The notes below the pieces were generated by a model. It saw only the letters and a program-made list of their open reading frames with translations, searched no databases and was not told the origin of the DNA. Shown here in pieces: positions 20,972-34,500 of a stretch of 64,000 nucleotides of DNA. This stretch comes from CAVZLD01 sp963776055 (lineage in GTDB: Bacteria; Planctomycetota; Planctomycetia; Pirellulales; Pirellulaceae): positions 186,001 to 250,000 of the forward strand of contig CAVZLD010000013.1 of NCBI GenBank assembly GCA_963776055.1, in the 5' to 3' direction. The position numbers and the translations under genes were made by a program. Numbering within the stretch: the stretch's first letter is position 1; every line of letters starts with the position of its first letter.

Positions 20972-21730
20972 GACCTGACCAATCGTTGATCGAATGTCGC
21001 CCCCCACGGATGGGGAAACCAAAGACTTGCCGCTACTTCATGATAAGGCATCTTAGCCAAAACATGAGCCGAATTTCAAAGCATTCCGACAGGTGTCCGT
21101 CCCATCTTCTCTCTTGTAGAGCAAATGACGCGCCATCCCCAAAGGGAACTCTCCATCGGCGACGGGTGGATTCGCAGTCGGGGCGAGAACGGCTCGCCGA
21201 CGGCGGCCATCTCGGCGGAGGCCGGGCGGCGATGGTCGCGTGGACGGGTCGATGCATCCGACATCACGTAGCACTTCCTGATAGCGTCTCGTCGCCCTTG
21301 CGACTCGGAAGAACACCTCCATGAACGCTACATGCTCGTGCGACGCGGTCTGGTCCAGGCAGAAAACACACGAAGCATCGATTCGGTCACGACCAGGCTG
21401 GATGGGGGCGACGCGTGTCGAAAAAAAGCCGCTTCAACGCCGGCGAACGCGCAGGCACTCTCGGCTGTGATCGGGAGGCCGGGCGGGAGACTTGTTTGCG
21501 ATTCGGCCGCCACTTTGTTATCGAACTGACTCACTCTGCAGTCACTTGGATGACACAACCGTTCACTCGCGCCTCGGTTCTAAGACGAGGCGACCGCATT
21601 GGTCGAGTGCTGCAGAAAGTCACGCCTCGATCGTACCCCAACGCAGGGTCGCTGTGGCCCACGATCGCCCTCTGTTCGCCAAGAATCTGGGCAACACAGG
21701 CATGGAAGGAGTGCACTTGACGCAGGTTTC
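20972..21730. other. gene-free stretch, nothing recognised
   Basis: About 760 bases contain only short open frames on both strands (longest ~100 codons) with no recognisable motif, no good ribosome-binding site and no hairpin I would defend. The left part should hold the promoter of the WXXGXW gene. It could hide a decayed gene. Confidence 0.4.
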
Positions 21731-24700
21731 TCAAGCACCGTGACTGGCGAAGGCGGCGTCAATCGCGGCGGCGGACAGCGGTTCGCCTTCCGCAACGCCG
21801 GGATCAGAGAAACCGTAGTCGTCCGGACCTCCACTCATTTTCATCAGGTATCCGTCGGGCAGCTCGCCAGCCAGGATGACGCTCGGGTTCCCCAACACAC
21901 GAACGACCTCGGATTGGTCATTCCCGCTGCGGTCCGTCGCCGTGAGTTCGGCCGTAGACCGATTTCCGGCCAGTTTGACGTCGACCGAGTGAAATCCGCC
22001 CCAACCGGCATCCAAGACATACCACATGGTCCGTCCGGCACCGTTCGATCATCGTCATCAGGTAGTCGGGGTCACGGGAGGCGAAGAACCAAGGATTGAG
22101 GATGAATTGCGGCTCGAGACCGCGTTCGCCGAAGTTGTAGTTTCCGGCCGCCGTGTTGGCCGCCAGATCGATCTCGAAGCGATCATTTCGCAGCGAGAGT
22201 GCGACCCTGATGCGTATCGTAACCGTCAATCATGTAGGTCGGCTGGAACTCGATCAGCCGATACTGACCTCGCAACAGGTCGGTGAAGTGGTACGAGCCA
22301 TCTCCATCGGTGCGTGTCGACAGATCGACGCGGTTACCCAGCAAATCGGTGCCGGTGAGCCTGATCTCGCGCGCCGCCGATTCGATGTTCTCCGTCGTCC
22401 ATCCGGCCATCGTTATCGGTGTCGACGTAGACGAATCCCTGGACGCTGCTGGGCCGTAGATCGCCGACATCAATTCGTACCGTGGCGATATTCGATTCCC
22501 GCTCGCCGGCGATCGCCTGGTAGGTATAGCTCTCGCGTCCGACGAAGTCCGTATCGGGCTCATAGGTAAACGAACCATCGTCGTTGAATTCCAATGTGCC
22601 GTGGCTTGGTCCGTCCACGAGATCGGGCAGACAGCGGATCGCCTTCCACATCGAAATCGTTCGCCAGCACGCCGTCATCGGCGGAGACCATGAGGGTCCC
22701 ATTGTCCTCGATGAAGTACAGGTCATCGACGGCGACCGGCGCATCGTCGATCGGCGTGACGTCGATTGTCACCGTCGCGACATTCGACAACAGGGCGCCA
22801 TCGCTCGCTTGATACATGAAGACATCCTGCCCGACGAAATTCGCATCCGGCGTGTAGACGAAACGAGCCGTCCGAGTCGAGTTCAGCACGCCGTGGGTCG
22901 GCCCACTGACTAGGACGGCGAACAGGTCACCACCATCCGGGTCCGTATCATTCGCCAGCACGCCCTCTTCGGCATTGACGATCAAGGGGGCGTCTTCCTC
23001 CGTCTGATACTGATCATCCTCGGCCACCGGCGGGTTGCCCTGTTCAATGAGCAGCTCGACCGATGCCATACTCGATCTGGGAAACGGGAACCGGCTGGCC
23101 CAAACCGTAGAGCAACGTATCATGCGCCGGCAGGACGTCGGCGGGGTCGGAAGCAAAGACCACGATCCCATCTGTTTCGGCCAGAAAAGGCAGACTGAAC
23201 AGCAGTCGCTCGCTCTCGCCCAGCGGGGTAAATCCATCGAACGCTCCGACTTCATCGATAAGACCCGGCGTCGCCGTGTTGCCGCTCTGCTGATTGGAAT
23301 ACACCGGATTGAATTCAATCGGACCGTTCACATCGACCAACAGGTCGTCGTACATGACATCCATGTAGGCGGCGTACACACCTTCCCGCGGCAGCTCGAC
23401 CGATATCCTGCACATAGACTTGGAGCAGGAACTCTCCGCCCGGGGCGATCGTATCGATCGGCACACCGAACAGATTCGTGGTTTCCAGTCGGAAGTTGAC
23501 CTGAAAATCGCCAACGACATTGAGCGTCACGAGCGTTTTCTCGGACGTATCGATGCCGTCGGAGGCGACGTAGGTGAAAGATATCCTGCCCGGAAAAATC
23601 CAGGTCAGGAGTGTACGTGAAAGGACCCGTCTTCGTTCAGCGTCAAGATCGCCGTGGCTGCGTGGGGGACACGAGAAGCGCCGTCAGCGCGTCACCGTCG
23701 GGATCCAAATCGTTGGACAAGCACGCCGGATGCCGCGTCGACGAAGAATTCCTGGTTCTTGGCCAGGGAATACTCATTCGGCTGGGCAATGGGCGGGTCA
23801 TTGACCGAACTGCACATCGATCGTCACCGTGGCCACATTGGAATCATCCTGACCATCATTGGCAACGTACTGGAACGTGTCTTCGCCGACGAAATTCGAA
23901 TCCGGCGTATAGGTGAACGTTCCGTTTTGTTGAAGGATCAACTCGCCGTGCGACAGATCGGAGATCAGCCGGGCGGTCAGCGGATCCCCGTCGTCGTCGA
24001 AGTCATTGATCAGCACGCCATCCAGCGGATCGAGGATCGTATCTTCGGGCGTAGCGTAATCATCATCGACGGCAACCGGTGGCGTATTGGCGGCGAGGAC
24101 GGTAATCGTCACCGTGGCGACGTTGGAATCAGCCTGACCGTTATTCGCAAAATAGGTGAACTGATCTTCTCCCGTGAAGCCATCATCAGGCGTGTAGCGT
24201 GAACGAGCCATCGTCGTTGAGCACCACGCGGCCGCTGTCCGGCTCATCGACGAGGTTCGCCGTCAAGGTTGCCCCGCCCGGATCGGTGTCATTGGCCAGG
24301 ACGCCCTCTTCTGCGTCGACGATCAGCGTCTTCGTCTTGCGATCGTCTCGTAGGCGTCATCCACCGCGATCGGCTCATCGGCGCCTCGATCACGCAGCGT
24401 TGTCCCGATGTAGGTGATCCGATCGGGCGGACACAATCGGACTGGCTTCCCCGTCGGGAATATTCGAAGACCAAGACGTCATGGGCCGGAATCAGATCGG
24501 CCGGGTCGGGAATGAACGACACCGTTCCTGCGGCGGTCGCCGGTCATCGGCACCGTGAACAGGAGTCGTTCGGTGGGCCCAGCGCATCAAACCCGTCGGC
24601 GGAACCGACTTCATCAATCAAACCCGGCGTGGAAAGATCTGCCGGAAGGAGCGTTGCCGTAATCCGAGCGTGAGAAATCTCGAGCGGCTTCCACGAAGTC

Positions 24701-25238
24701 GGCAGCGTATTCGACATCCAGGTAGGCGGCGAAGACACCGCCCTTCTCTCGCGCCGGTCAGGTCCTGTACAAAACCCCGCAGTTGGAACGGACTCGCCCA
24801 CTTCAATCGAATCCACGGGATTGCCCTCGGTGTCGGTCGCGGCCAGCCGGATCTGCACCAGGTCGTCATCTCCGCCTTCCCCGTTGAGTTCGTTCAAGCA
24901 CCAGGAGCGCGTCCAAGGGGGTCAGGTATTCATCTCCATTGACGTCGTAGAATAACGCCGGTTCGTGCCGGCGGTGCGCACCTCGTTGCGCAAGGAACGT
25001 GCCCCCCGCGTGTTGAGCTCATTGATGACATGCAACGCATCCACGGGCGAGGTGTAGCCGTCGTCATTGACATCGGTGGCCAGGTCCGGATTCTGCAACA
25101 GATCCCCCGCCAGCATCGTACGGGTCTCCAGTTGTTCGGTGTCGAAGCGGGCGCGAATCTGCGAGAATCCGATTCCGGCGCCGCGTTCGGGACGGCAGGT
25201 AAGTCTGAGCGGTGAGTCATCGAGTAGCTCTTGTTCAT
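21731..25238 (-). CDS. dockerin surface protein with two cohesin-like modules, cadherin-like repeats and an SdrD B-like domain, heavily frameshifted
   Basis: A start at ATG 25236-25238 leads, after a frame change, to the export motif LETRTMLAG (~25110). Next is a dockerin pair: DVNDDGYTSPVDALHVINELN and a second loop whose frame is broken by one extra A near 24893. The first cohesin-like module (about 24880-24400) follows, with IDEVGSADGFDALG and DPADLIPAHDVLVFEY. Cadherin-like repeats (24280-23600) show NDFDDDGDPLTARL. A second module (23520-23050) has GVYAAYMDVMYD and DPADVLPAHDTLLYGL. More cadherin-like repeats (23000-22500) and an SdrD B-like domain VQGFVYVDTDNDGRMDDGEH (~22440-22100) come next. 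A C-terminal domain ends AAAIDAAFASHGA at 21731. The sense sequence hops between three frames every 100-400 bases, so I treat it as one gene of about 1,170 codons. It could equally be a pseudogene if the shifts are real. Confidence 0.7.
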
Positions 25239-25522
25239 TCTTGTGTTCGAGTTACAGTGAATCACGGCATTCGATCCGAAAATCGTCGCGGCGGGACCGT
25301 CCACGATTCGGTCGCGTGAGACCTACTCTCGCCTCCAGTATGATCCAAACTCCTTGGTGCAAACCGTCCGCCAGGGGGAATTCACCCATTCCCAATGCGA
25401 GATGTAACGGTTTGTAAGCAATCCAGCTAAATCTCCAGTCCCATTCCCACTGGTCGTAGATCCTGCGACCAGCAGAAAGCAGGTCGGTAGCCAAATCGTC
25501 CATCCAGTGAGTCCTTTCCTCT
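25239..25522. other. junction between two large minus-strand genes, boundary uncertain
   Basis: The interval between the probable stop of the giant gene and the start of the next gene should hold the downstream promoter. A minus-strand frame here (MDDLATDLLSAGRRIYDQWE, stop at 25252) may instead be the true C-terminus of the giant protein after another frameshift. The two cannot be separated by reading alone. Confidence 0.4.
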
Positions 25523-28500
25523 TCATCCAGGCCCCAGTTGGATCCATCCGACGCCTGCCCAGCGATCGCGTCCGCTCAGCTCTCGCGCGACCGCTCCGGA
25601 CGAGGCCTCGAGCGGTGCGACCGCTTGTCCACGGCCGGAAGCCGACAAGCTCGGATCGGCCGACGGCTGCTGGTCGATCGCCTGCAATGGCGGCTCCCAC
25701 CAACGCGGTCGCGAACGGAGCTACACCGGCGCCGGAATCGGATCCGTGGCCGCTCCCGTTCGCCGGCGGCAACTCGGCTTCTCGCTTCGCTTCGGCGCAG
25801 CGGCGGCCACGGAGCTTCGGTTCAGCTCGTTGATGATCAGCAGGGCATCTCGCGGCGAGACGTAATTGTCACCGTCCACGTCAAAGTACCCCACCGTTTC
25901 CGGCACATGCGGAGGAACCGGTGGATTCGGCAACAGACCGGTAACCGGGTCGCTGACTTGGCGATTATTCAACTCGTTGATGACGAGCAAGGCATCCAGC
26001 GGCACGACGAATCCGTCGTCATTCACATCCAGCGGACAGTCCTGGATTCTGCCAGGGCGTCTGACTGACGATCTCGACTCGATAGTCTTCCACTTCGCCG
26101 TTGAGCGCCAGCCCGCCGGGAGACAGGTTGCCTTCGCGGCTGAGCCGGAAGCGGGCGTAGCTAGCTCCCAGCAGCGCGGATTGGGGCACGGCCACCTGCA
26201 GCGTGTTGACTGCCCGCCTGCAGCAGGACGCTGTCGAAGATCTTCTCGCTCAGAGTCGTTCCAATCGCCGTCGCGTTGAAATCGATCCAGGCGTCCAACC
26301 GTCCGGTCTGCGAAGCGACAACTTGAATCGCGCGTCGTCAGTCCGGGAACGATCGGAATCCAAGAAGGTCACGCCATCTTCGTCGGGCACGTCCCCGTCC
26401 GCATTCACCGTGGGGATGCCGTCCGGTTCCTCGTCCACCAGGTTGCCCAAGTGGAAACCGGCCTCGATCACGTGGCTGGCCGCATTGTCCAGCAGCAGCG
26501 TCGGATAGGGCACCGGCGCGTCGCCGAAATCCTGCTCCTCGCCGCCGATCGAGATCGTAAACCGCGTCTCGCCGGTAGACTTCATTCGGCTGCAACTGGT
26601 TGTTCGCCAGATCCCGAATTCCGGTGTCGGAGTTATCCAGCAGGATCGTGGTAGACGCGTCCGGGCTGCCAGACACCCGACAGCGGCGTGAGCCGAATGA
26701 TCCGACCGGTCGAATCGTAGCTGAAGGTGTAGTCGACGCCTTCGGTCAGCAGGCATGCCATTGCGGAAGACAGTGACCGCATCCGACCGTGACGGTGTCG
26801 GCATCGACACCCGAACCACCCTGTCGCTGCGTTTCATTCAGACCGTCGCTCAACTGGATTTCGAACGAACGAATCCGCGGATTGTTGATCTGCACAATGC
26901 CGACAGCCGGGTTCTGGTCGGTACCCTCGGTCGATCGTTGTCCGGCGGGTTGACCAAAGCCGCGCTCGGGCCAAGGAAATCCGCTCGATCAATCGCCCCT
27001 CGATCCTTGAACACGTTGTCGCCCATTCCCGCCGGCGTGTCGACGCCGGGATCATCTACGCGCAACTGCCCGGTGATGTCCATCTCCGGAGCCAGGATCG
27101 GAGACACCGGAATCCCGATCGGTTGGTGACACTGAAACCATCGCCGGGACGATCGCGCAGGGAATCGATGGAGCTGTCGATCGCTCGAGAGTTCTCGGCC
27201 AGGTTGAAGTTCCCCTTGTCGCGATTCACGAACAGCGCGTCGTCCGGCTGCAGCACAATCGGGAAGTCGCCCAGGCCACCGGTCGAGTTGGCCCGGTTGT
27301 CCTGGTAGAGCGTGCCACCGATGACCGTCGACCGGGACGTGGCATCGACATTGATCCCGATCTCGAAGTTGGCCACGATGTTGTTCAGCAGCGTGGGGCT
27401 GGCATATCTCGTCGACCTGGATGCCGACGCCCAGCGGAGCGTTCTCCAGCAGCTCGGGCAACTCGGCCGGGCGTCCACCGACCAGCGTGTTGTTGACGAT
27501 CTCGACCAAACGGCACGGGAGCCTCCGGCTGATTCGGCAGTTGCGGATCGCCGCTGAACCGGATCGCACCCGTCGCGGTTGTAGGAGATCACGTTGTTCT
27601 TCACCGTCACGCCGGCCACCAGGCCCGCTTCATTGTGTTCGATACAGCAGCCGCGGCGAGCCTTGATCGCGGATAGTCACCGGGCTGTCCGTCGATCCCC
27701 CGCGTCGATCAGGATGCCGTAGCCGGATGAATGTCGAATGCTCGTCGAGTGCACGATGACCTGGCCCTGGTCACGGTGCACGTTCCGATCCCCAAACCAA
27801 TCATTTTCCAGTCACCTCCACCGGCTGCTTGTCGCCACCCACGATGATCTCGATCGCGTAGGGTCCCACACTGCCGACGATGCCGCTGCCGATGACATGG
27901 GATCGTAATCCGAAGTTACTGAAGCCGCTGACGCCGACGTAGTAGTCGCCGGCCACCGTCGCGGTGTAGTCGATGTACGGCTCGCGCGAGGCCGCTTCGC
28001 CCGGGGCCGGATCGTCATCGCTGCTGGCGAGTTCGTTGCCCGCGGCATCGAACAGACGCAGCATGGCATCCAGCGGGACGTCGACGAATCGACGTCGATC
28101 GTCGACGCGATCTCCCACATCCAGTCGGAAGTGGATCATGTCCACATCCAGGCCGGCGCCGATCAGCGGGTTGTCGCCCAGCTCGCCCAGTCCCACGAAA
28201 TCGCTGCAGCCATCCAGGGACGAATCATGGCTCTCAATCGCTTCCGGAAGCATATCGTTCGATTCGGTCAGAAAGACTTCGCCTTCAGCTCATCTCCGGT
28301 CTTGAATCACCGGATTGCCAAACAGCTCGATCCGGTCACTGTTCTCTCGCGAGGCAGCCCGCAGATCGACCAGCTGCCTGGATCGGCCGGAGCGTTGATC
28401 ACATCGCTGAATCGAGTTCGCCACGACGGCCGAGGAGTCGGCCGGCGTGAACGGCACGGCGACGTTGCCCGGGGCCACACCGTTACGCAGCGACGGATCG

Positions 28501-31500
28501 TCGTATTCCAGGATCAGGTCGGTCGTTCCGTCGCCCACGATGAAGGTCATCCCGTCCGCGATCGCCGAACCGGGTGGCGCGATCATCGTCACCGCCGGCG
28601 CCAGACGCTCGGTCGGATCAAAGGCCTCGGTCAGAATCAGCGTCGGAATCGGGAACGGAGCTCGCAGAGCCGTAAAACGACGACAAGCGGAACTCCATCT
28701 GGTAGTCGCCCACCAGGATCTCTTCGGCCGGCAGCGGATCGACCGCTGTGAACTGATCGTTGGTGTCGGCCCCGGTGAGCATCTCGCCACGTTCGGCAAA
28801 GCCGATGATGATGTCATCGATGTAGGCGCCTTCAAAGGCGTTATCTCGACCCCGAAGGAAGCCCGGGAAATCGTTGTTGGTTTCGCCGTTCGAACAGAGT
28901 CGAAGCGTTGAACGCCCCAAACAGGTCGCCGTCCAGACCATTGATGTCGAAATCCAACAAGGGCTCGTCGTCAAAGAAGCCGGTCACCGACAGTCCCAGC
29001 GGCCCCGGATCAATCACCTCGACTGCCGATGCACGCGGACCACATCCGCATAGCCGGGAATCCCTTGCGGATCGCCGCTGCCCAGCGCACGTCGCCAACG
29101 CTCGGCGAATCTCCAAGGCGATTTCGTCCGCGCTCATGTCGGCGTGAATCGGGATCGGTTCGCCGAAGGTGCCCGGTGCACCGTCCAGCCACCAGTGCCG
29201 CCCCGGGACTCTGCACCACACTGGTGAGCCCTGCAGATTCAGCCGGTGTCCGTTCAGATAGGTTTCCACCGGCGAATCCGCACCCACCAGATGGATCTCC
29301 AAGCATGTAGTTGCCCGTGCTGCCCGACGATCGCCACTGCCCTGCACAAACGGATCGTAGGCCACATTGCCGAAACCGCTGACGCCATGTAGTAGCTCCC
29401 GCTTTCGGTCGCCGTGTACTCCAGGTAGGAATCCTGCGTGAACCCGGCTCGCCCGGAGCCGAACCATTGTTGTTGAACGCCAGCTGGTCACCGTCGATAT
29501 CAAACAGCCGCAGGTACGAGTTGCCCAGGGAATCGAAATCGAACGGATCGGTATCGACGTCGATCGTCACCAGCTGGCCCGCCTCCAACTGAATCTCGAC
29601 CATGTCGACATCGCGACCGGCCAGCGGGCCGAACAACGTCGGGTTGTCGCCGATCGCGCCCTGCCCGCGAATATAGCCGGAAGTCAAGCCCGGTGCGGAC
29701 CGGCTGCGAGATCGTGTCGTTTTGTTCCACGCGTCAGGTCGCGTCGCTGAATTCCTTTGCCGAATCCCAGCAGGATGGCATCTTCGATCGCACTGGCCAA
29801 CTTCGTAAGGCGACTGCCCCTGATCGAACCGGACCGGCACATGGCCGTTCGCCACGCCATCCCCCAAGTCGAATTCAAAGGTGACCGGAGGATTGACGTC
29901 GTCGGTCAGCGTGAACGTTTCGCCGTCACTCAGAGCCGCCCCGGTCGGCACCTCAAACGTGTAACCCAGGTCGAATTCGAAGGTCGCCAGGCCGAAGTTC
30001 ATGAGATCTTGCAGCAGGAACGTGTCGCCATCCCGCAAGCGATTCCCGGGAATCGCCCGCAACTCATCTCCTCCGCTGGCAGCCGCCCAAGCTGAAGAGC
30101 CAGCGACCCGAGATCAAAGGATCCGGCCGAGCTGAAGTCGAACCGCAGACGCAGGTTATCACGGCCACCGTAGGGTGACAGATCGACGCGCGCCTGCCGC
30201 CAGCCGACGTTGTCCGCCAACTCCTGGACGCGCAAACGGCTGCGTAGTCGAATTCGTCATCGGCCGTCGCCATTGCCGCGGAAGCTGTTGTTCGTGGCCA
30301 GCAGTTGCCACTCGCCGTCATCGTCGGAGATGAACACGCGGAACGAATCGCGCATGAACGGCGGACGGCACCGCATCCCCTTCCGCTTCTTCGGTCTCCA
30401 GGAAGTAGTTGAAGTACAGCGTCGGTCGGTCGGTCGTGTCGTAATCACGCAGGCTGAAGGTATTGGTCGTGATCGTTCCGTGCGCTCCGCCCGGGGAAGT
30501 CGTAGCTATTGCGGATCCCGGGATCGTTGACGCCGCCCCAGTTGCCCGGCTGATCGTTCGGATTCTGGAAGCCGAAATAGAGGCTGGTGTTGCCCGTTCG
30601 TCTGTTCCGCCTCGCGACTGCCGTCGGGTGCCTCGTCCCAACCGTGGCCATCATCTTCGCGACGCTGACTCGGTGACATGCCAGAGATTCATGTCCAGCG
30701 TCGAGAAGGCAAAGCCGGTGATGCGCCGAAGAAACCAATGCCTCCGATCGGGACACTCGGTCTGGCTGTTCATGAATACCGGCTGCAGATTGCCTTCCAG
30801 ATCAAACGCATACATGTTGCCGAACACGTCCATGCCGAACAGCATCTCGGCAAACCGGCCGTCCTCCAGGTTATCCGGGCCCGGCCGACAGCGCCGAAAA
30901 CTCGAATCGGTCCGCCGGTCGGCATGCCCGAACGCATCTCGGCCGCCGGTCAGCAGATCGGTCGCCGTCTCGACGTAGTCCGCCACCGCGTTGTTGGTCA
31001 GCGGCCCCAGGATCGGAACAGACCGCCGCCGCCTTCCCCGAAGGCAGTCCGGACCGGTCACGCCGTACAGCGTCCCGTTGACGATCGCCAGACCGGTGAA
31101 ATTGCCACCGGGCGCCGTGCCGCCCACGCGCAGCGGTGGGTCGGCACTGACCAGAAACGCACCGTTCTGCAGGACGACCGCATTGCCGGCCACGGTCGCC
31201 GTCAGGGGAGTGTCGCTGTTGATCGCCGTGGCAACCCGATTGCCCACTTCCTGTTGCGTATCCGCCGCGCCAAAGTCGACGCCGATGAAGCCCGGCGTCA
31301 CACTGCCATCCGCCGGTCGGATCCGGCTGGAACACGCCGCGATTCACGATCTGCTGGAAGCTGCCGACCACGAAGCCCGGGAAGTTGATCCGATTGCCTT
31401 CGACACTCGCGCCGGGCACCGCCTGGGCGATCGGCAGTCCGAATTCGGCGAACGTGTCGTTCTCTTCCACCGGGATCAGGATTGCCGGCACCGCCGGGGG

Positions 31501-34500
31501 TCCTGGAGATCACGATGCCTGCCGAGGTGGTGCGTGCTCCCAGAGCCGGCGATTCTCCACGCAGAGAAATCCGATTGGAGTTGGGCAGCAGGGAAGCCTC
31601 AATATTGAAGTTCCCCACGGCGTTGATCGAGTTGATGATCGTGTTGATCAGCGCCGCCTGGTCCATGCCCGAATTGAACGGAATCCGCACTCGCCCGGCA
31701 CCAATCGGTCCGCCGGTGCCGTCATCGAATTCGAAGACCCGCGTCACGGTCGGAACCTGGTCGTCGGTAGATCGTGATGCGTCTCGCCGTCGACGACTCC
31801 GTTGCCGTTGAGTGCGTCGACGACAATCACCGAACCGGTGTCGAACTCGTAAGCCAAGCCGTCCAACAGGAAAGTGTCGCCATCGCGGACATAGATGCCC
31901 GTCTGCGGACTGTAGGTGTAGCGCACTTCCGGACCGCTGTTGAATTCGAACGAGTACAGTCGTTCCGGTCCCGTCATCGACGACGAACTGCAGACCGTCA
32001 ACGATTCTCGGCAGCGTGGCCCCGTTGAGTCGTCATTCGGTCGCCTCCACCGTCAGCAAGGCCGTATTGCCCAATCCAATCGGATCGGTCGTCGTGTCCA
32101 GTTGGCCACGCTCGCGAATCTGCGTTCCCCCGCCTTCCAGCCGCTCCAGGTCTTCCCGGTCGGGAGGCGTCGGCGGCTCGACGCTGAAGGCAGCACCGGA
32201 GTCGATGTTGAACTCGTACAACAGGTTCGTCGTCGGACCGGCCACGCCGTTGGGAAACAGCAAACCGCGGTTTCCGATCGCGAAGCCGCGCAACGGATCG
32301 CCCATCTGGCCGAACGTAATCCCCTGGAACCGCACGCCGTCATCCGCCTGGGCGACCGTGCCGGGGTTCTGCGGGTCATCCTGGAAGGTCTGGATCCCAT
32401 CATCGCCAGATCACCGTGCGACAGGTCCTGCGTGGCGAGACTCTGTGGATCGATTTGCAGGTAGTTGCCGGTATTCGCATCCGATCGGATCCTGCTCCGG
32501 GATTGCTGAACGAGTACAGTCGGCCATCGGGCTTGATCGCCAAATCGTCCACATTCTGCTGGAAGATGCCCACGATGTTCTCCGAGCCACCGGTATACGG
32601 ATCGACCGTGATCAGCCGCGACTGATCCAGACCCGAGTCGGTGGTCACGAACATCGTCACGTCGCCCAGGTAGAATGGGACCGTGCTGGGCTTGGAAACA
32701 TACAGGGCGGTCGTGGAAGAACCGGGCGCCGGCTTCCGATTGACGCCGACTGCGCCTTGCAGCACCACCTCGCCGGCCAATCCGGCACCGCAGCCCGCCA
32801 ACGGTGACCCCCGCAGGCCCGTTGGCCGTGATCGCTTGGCTGATCGTCGCCGCCAACGAGGCTGGCGTGTCACCGAGCAGCAACGAACTGTCGTCGTAGG
32901 GAATCGGAACATTCAAGCCACGGACGGAATTATTGTTGTCGAACTCGTACGTCACCGAATTGCCCAATCCGTCGGTGATCGAAAACGTCTCGCCATCCTT
33001 CAGCTGGGCAACTTCCGGGGCATACAGGCTGAAGTTGTCCGTGAACAGAATCGGAACCTGCGGTCCCTCGGCGATGTTCGAACCGCCGGAGAAGCCGATC
33101 CGATCTTCTGCGACGCGGACCAGCGAGTTGATCGGCTCGCGCCGCAGCAGCGGATTGTCGTCCAGACCAGCGTAGCGGTAGGAGGGGGAGGTCACCGCCA
33201 TGAAATAGGTGCCTTCCTGCAATTCCACCGTTCCCAGGAACGGATCGCGGGAGCCGGCACTGCCGGTCGACAGATCGGTCAGCGAGCCGCTGCCGGCGAT
33301 GGCCGGCTGATCATCCGGAATACTGGAGTCCAGACTGCTGAAGACGAGATTGCCGGCCTCGTTGAAGATGTGGATGGCCGTGTTGGGCCGAGCCAAGCCA
33401 TCGGTGAAGTCCATATCGATCGTGATCCCGGCGTAGATCGGTGCGGCATTCGGTCCGCCCGCGATCCGCTGAATCCCTTCCAGCTGGACCTCGAATTCGT
33501 ACCAGTCAATGTCATCCACCGAAGAGATCGACCCGGTCAACGAAACGGCGCCACGATCGGCCGAGAGGATGTTCCCCAAGACCTGCGCGTTGGCGCGATC
33601 CTCGTTGGCAACATCGACTTCGGTAATCTCGCCCAGCAGCGGGGAATGTGCAGGCTGCCCCAGAATCTCGATCCCGTTCACGGCATTGCGAATGTCGGCA
33701 AACTGAATGGACGAACCAGGCACCTCATCCATTTCCTGCAGCCGGATCTGCAACTGGTAGCGCACCGCGGGTGAGCCCGCCGGCGAGCACCTGGTCGACA
33801 TCGGGATGACTGCTTCGAACGCGCACGTGGTAGATGTTCGTCGTCCCGCTGGCCCCGGGCAGAAAGACGCGCATCCCCGCGTCATGCAAGTTGACCGTGT
33901 ATCGATCCTTGCCGTTGAAGGTGGACCGGGCCAGGCTACGGGCGGGTCCGACCAGATCCTCCAGGCCAACCATTTCCGCATAGGAATTGTCGGAACGAGC
34001 GATGACTTGCCCGTTCGCATCGATCAATTCGACGACCGAGTCGAGACTCGTTGTCGTGCGATCCAGATCGAGCCAGACTTCCGTACCACCGGTGGCGCGG
34101 AAACTGTACACATCGACATCGCGCCGGTCACTCAACACGCCGTGGACCTCAAATCCCAGACGCCGATTGTCATCGCCACTCTTCTCATTCGGCGCCAGTT
34201 CTCCCAGAAACTGCGCGTTCCCCGGCAGCCCGTTCACGCCAGGGAATTTCACATCCGCCGGCTCGCGCTCCGTCAACACATCGACGTTGCGATCGTGGCT
34301 ATAGTTCTTCCAGTCGAATGCCCCGCCAATCGCCAGCCAGCGACGAGGGATTCCGTGCCACCAACTGGACGAACGAAGTCATCGTGGCAACGGTGGAACT
34401 GCCCGCGATGTCCCAGGCAAACGCGGTGGATACGTCATCCGGCCCGTAGACCTGCCCCAGATCCGGATCGTCGACCGGCGGCAAGCGAAATCTGATCGAT

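Noticed and set aside
21023..21730. Possible decayed gene with fragments such as ERYMLVRRGLVQAEN
   Set aside because: Fragments are too short and match no family I recognise; several stops interrupt every frame.
32683..33774. 363-codon plus-strand open frame
   Set aside because: It is antisense to the giant gene; the minus strand encodes PPC-like and FEFD-type domains here.
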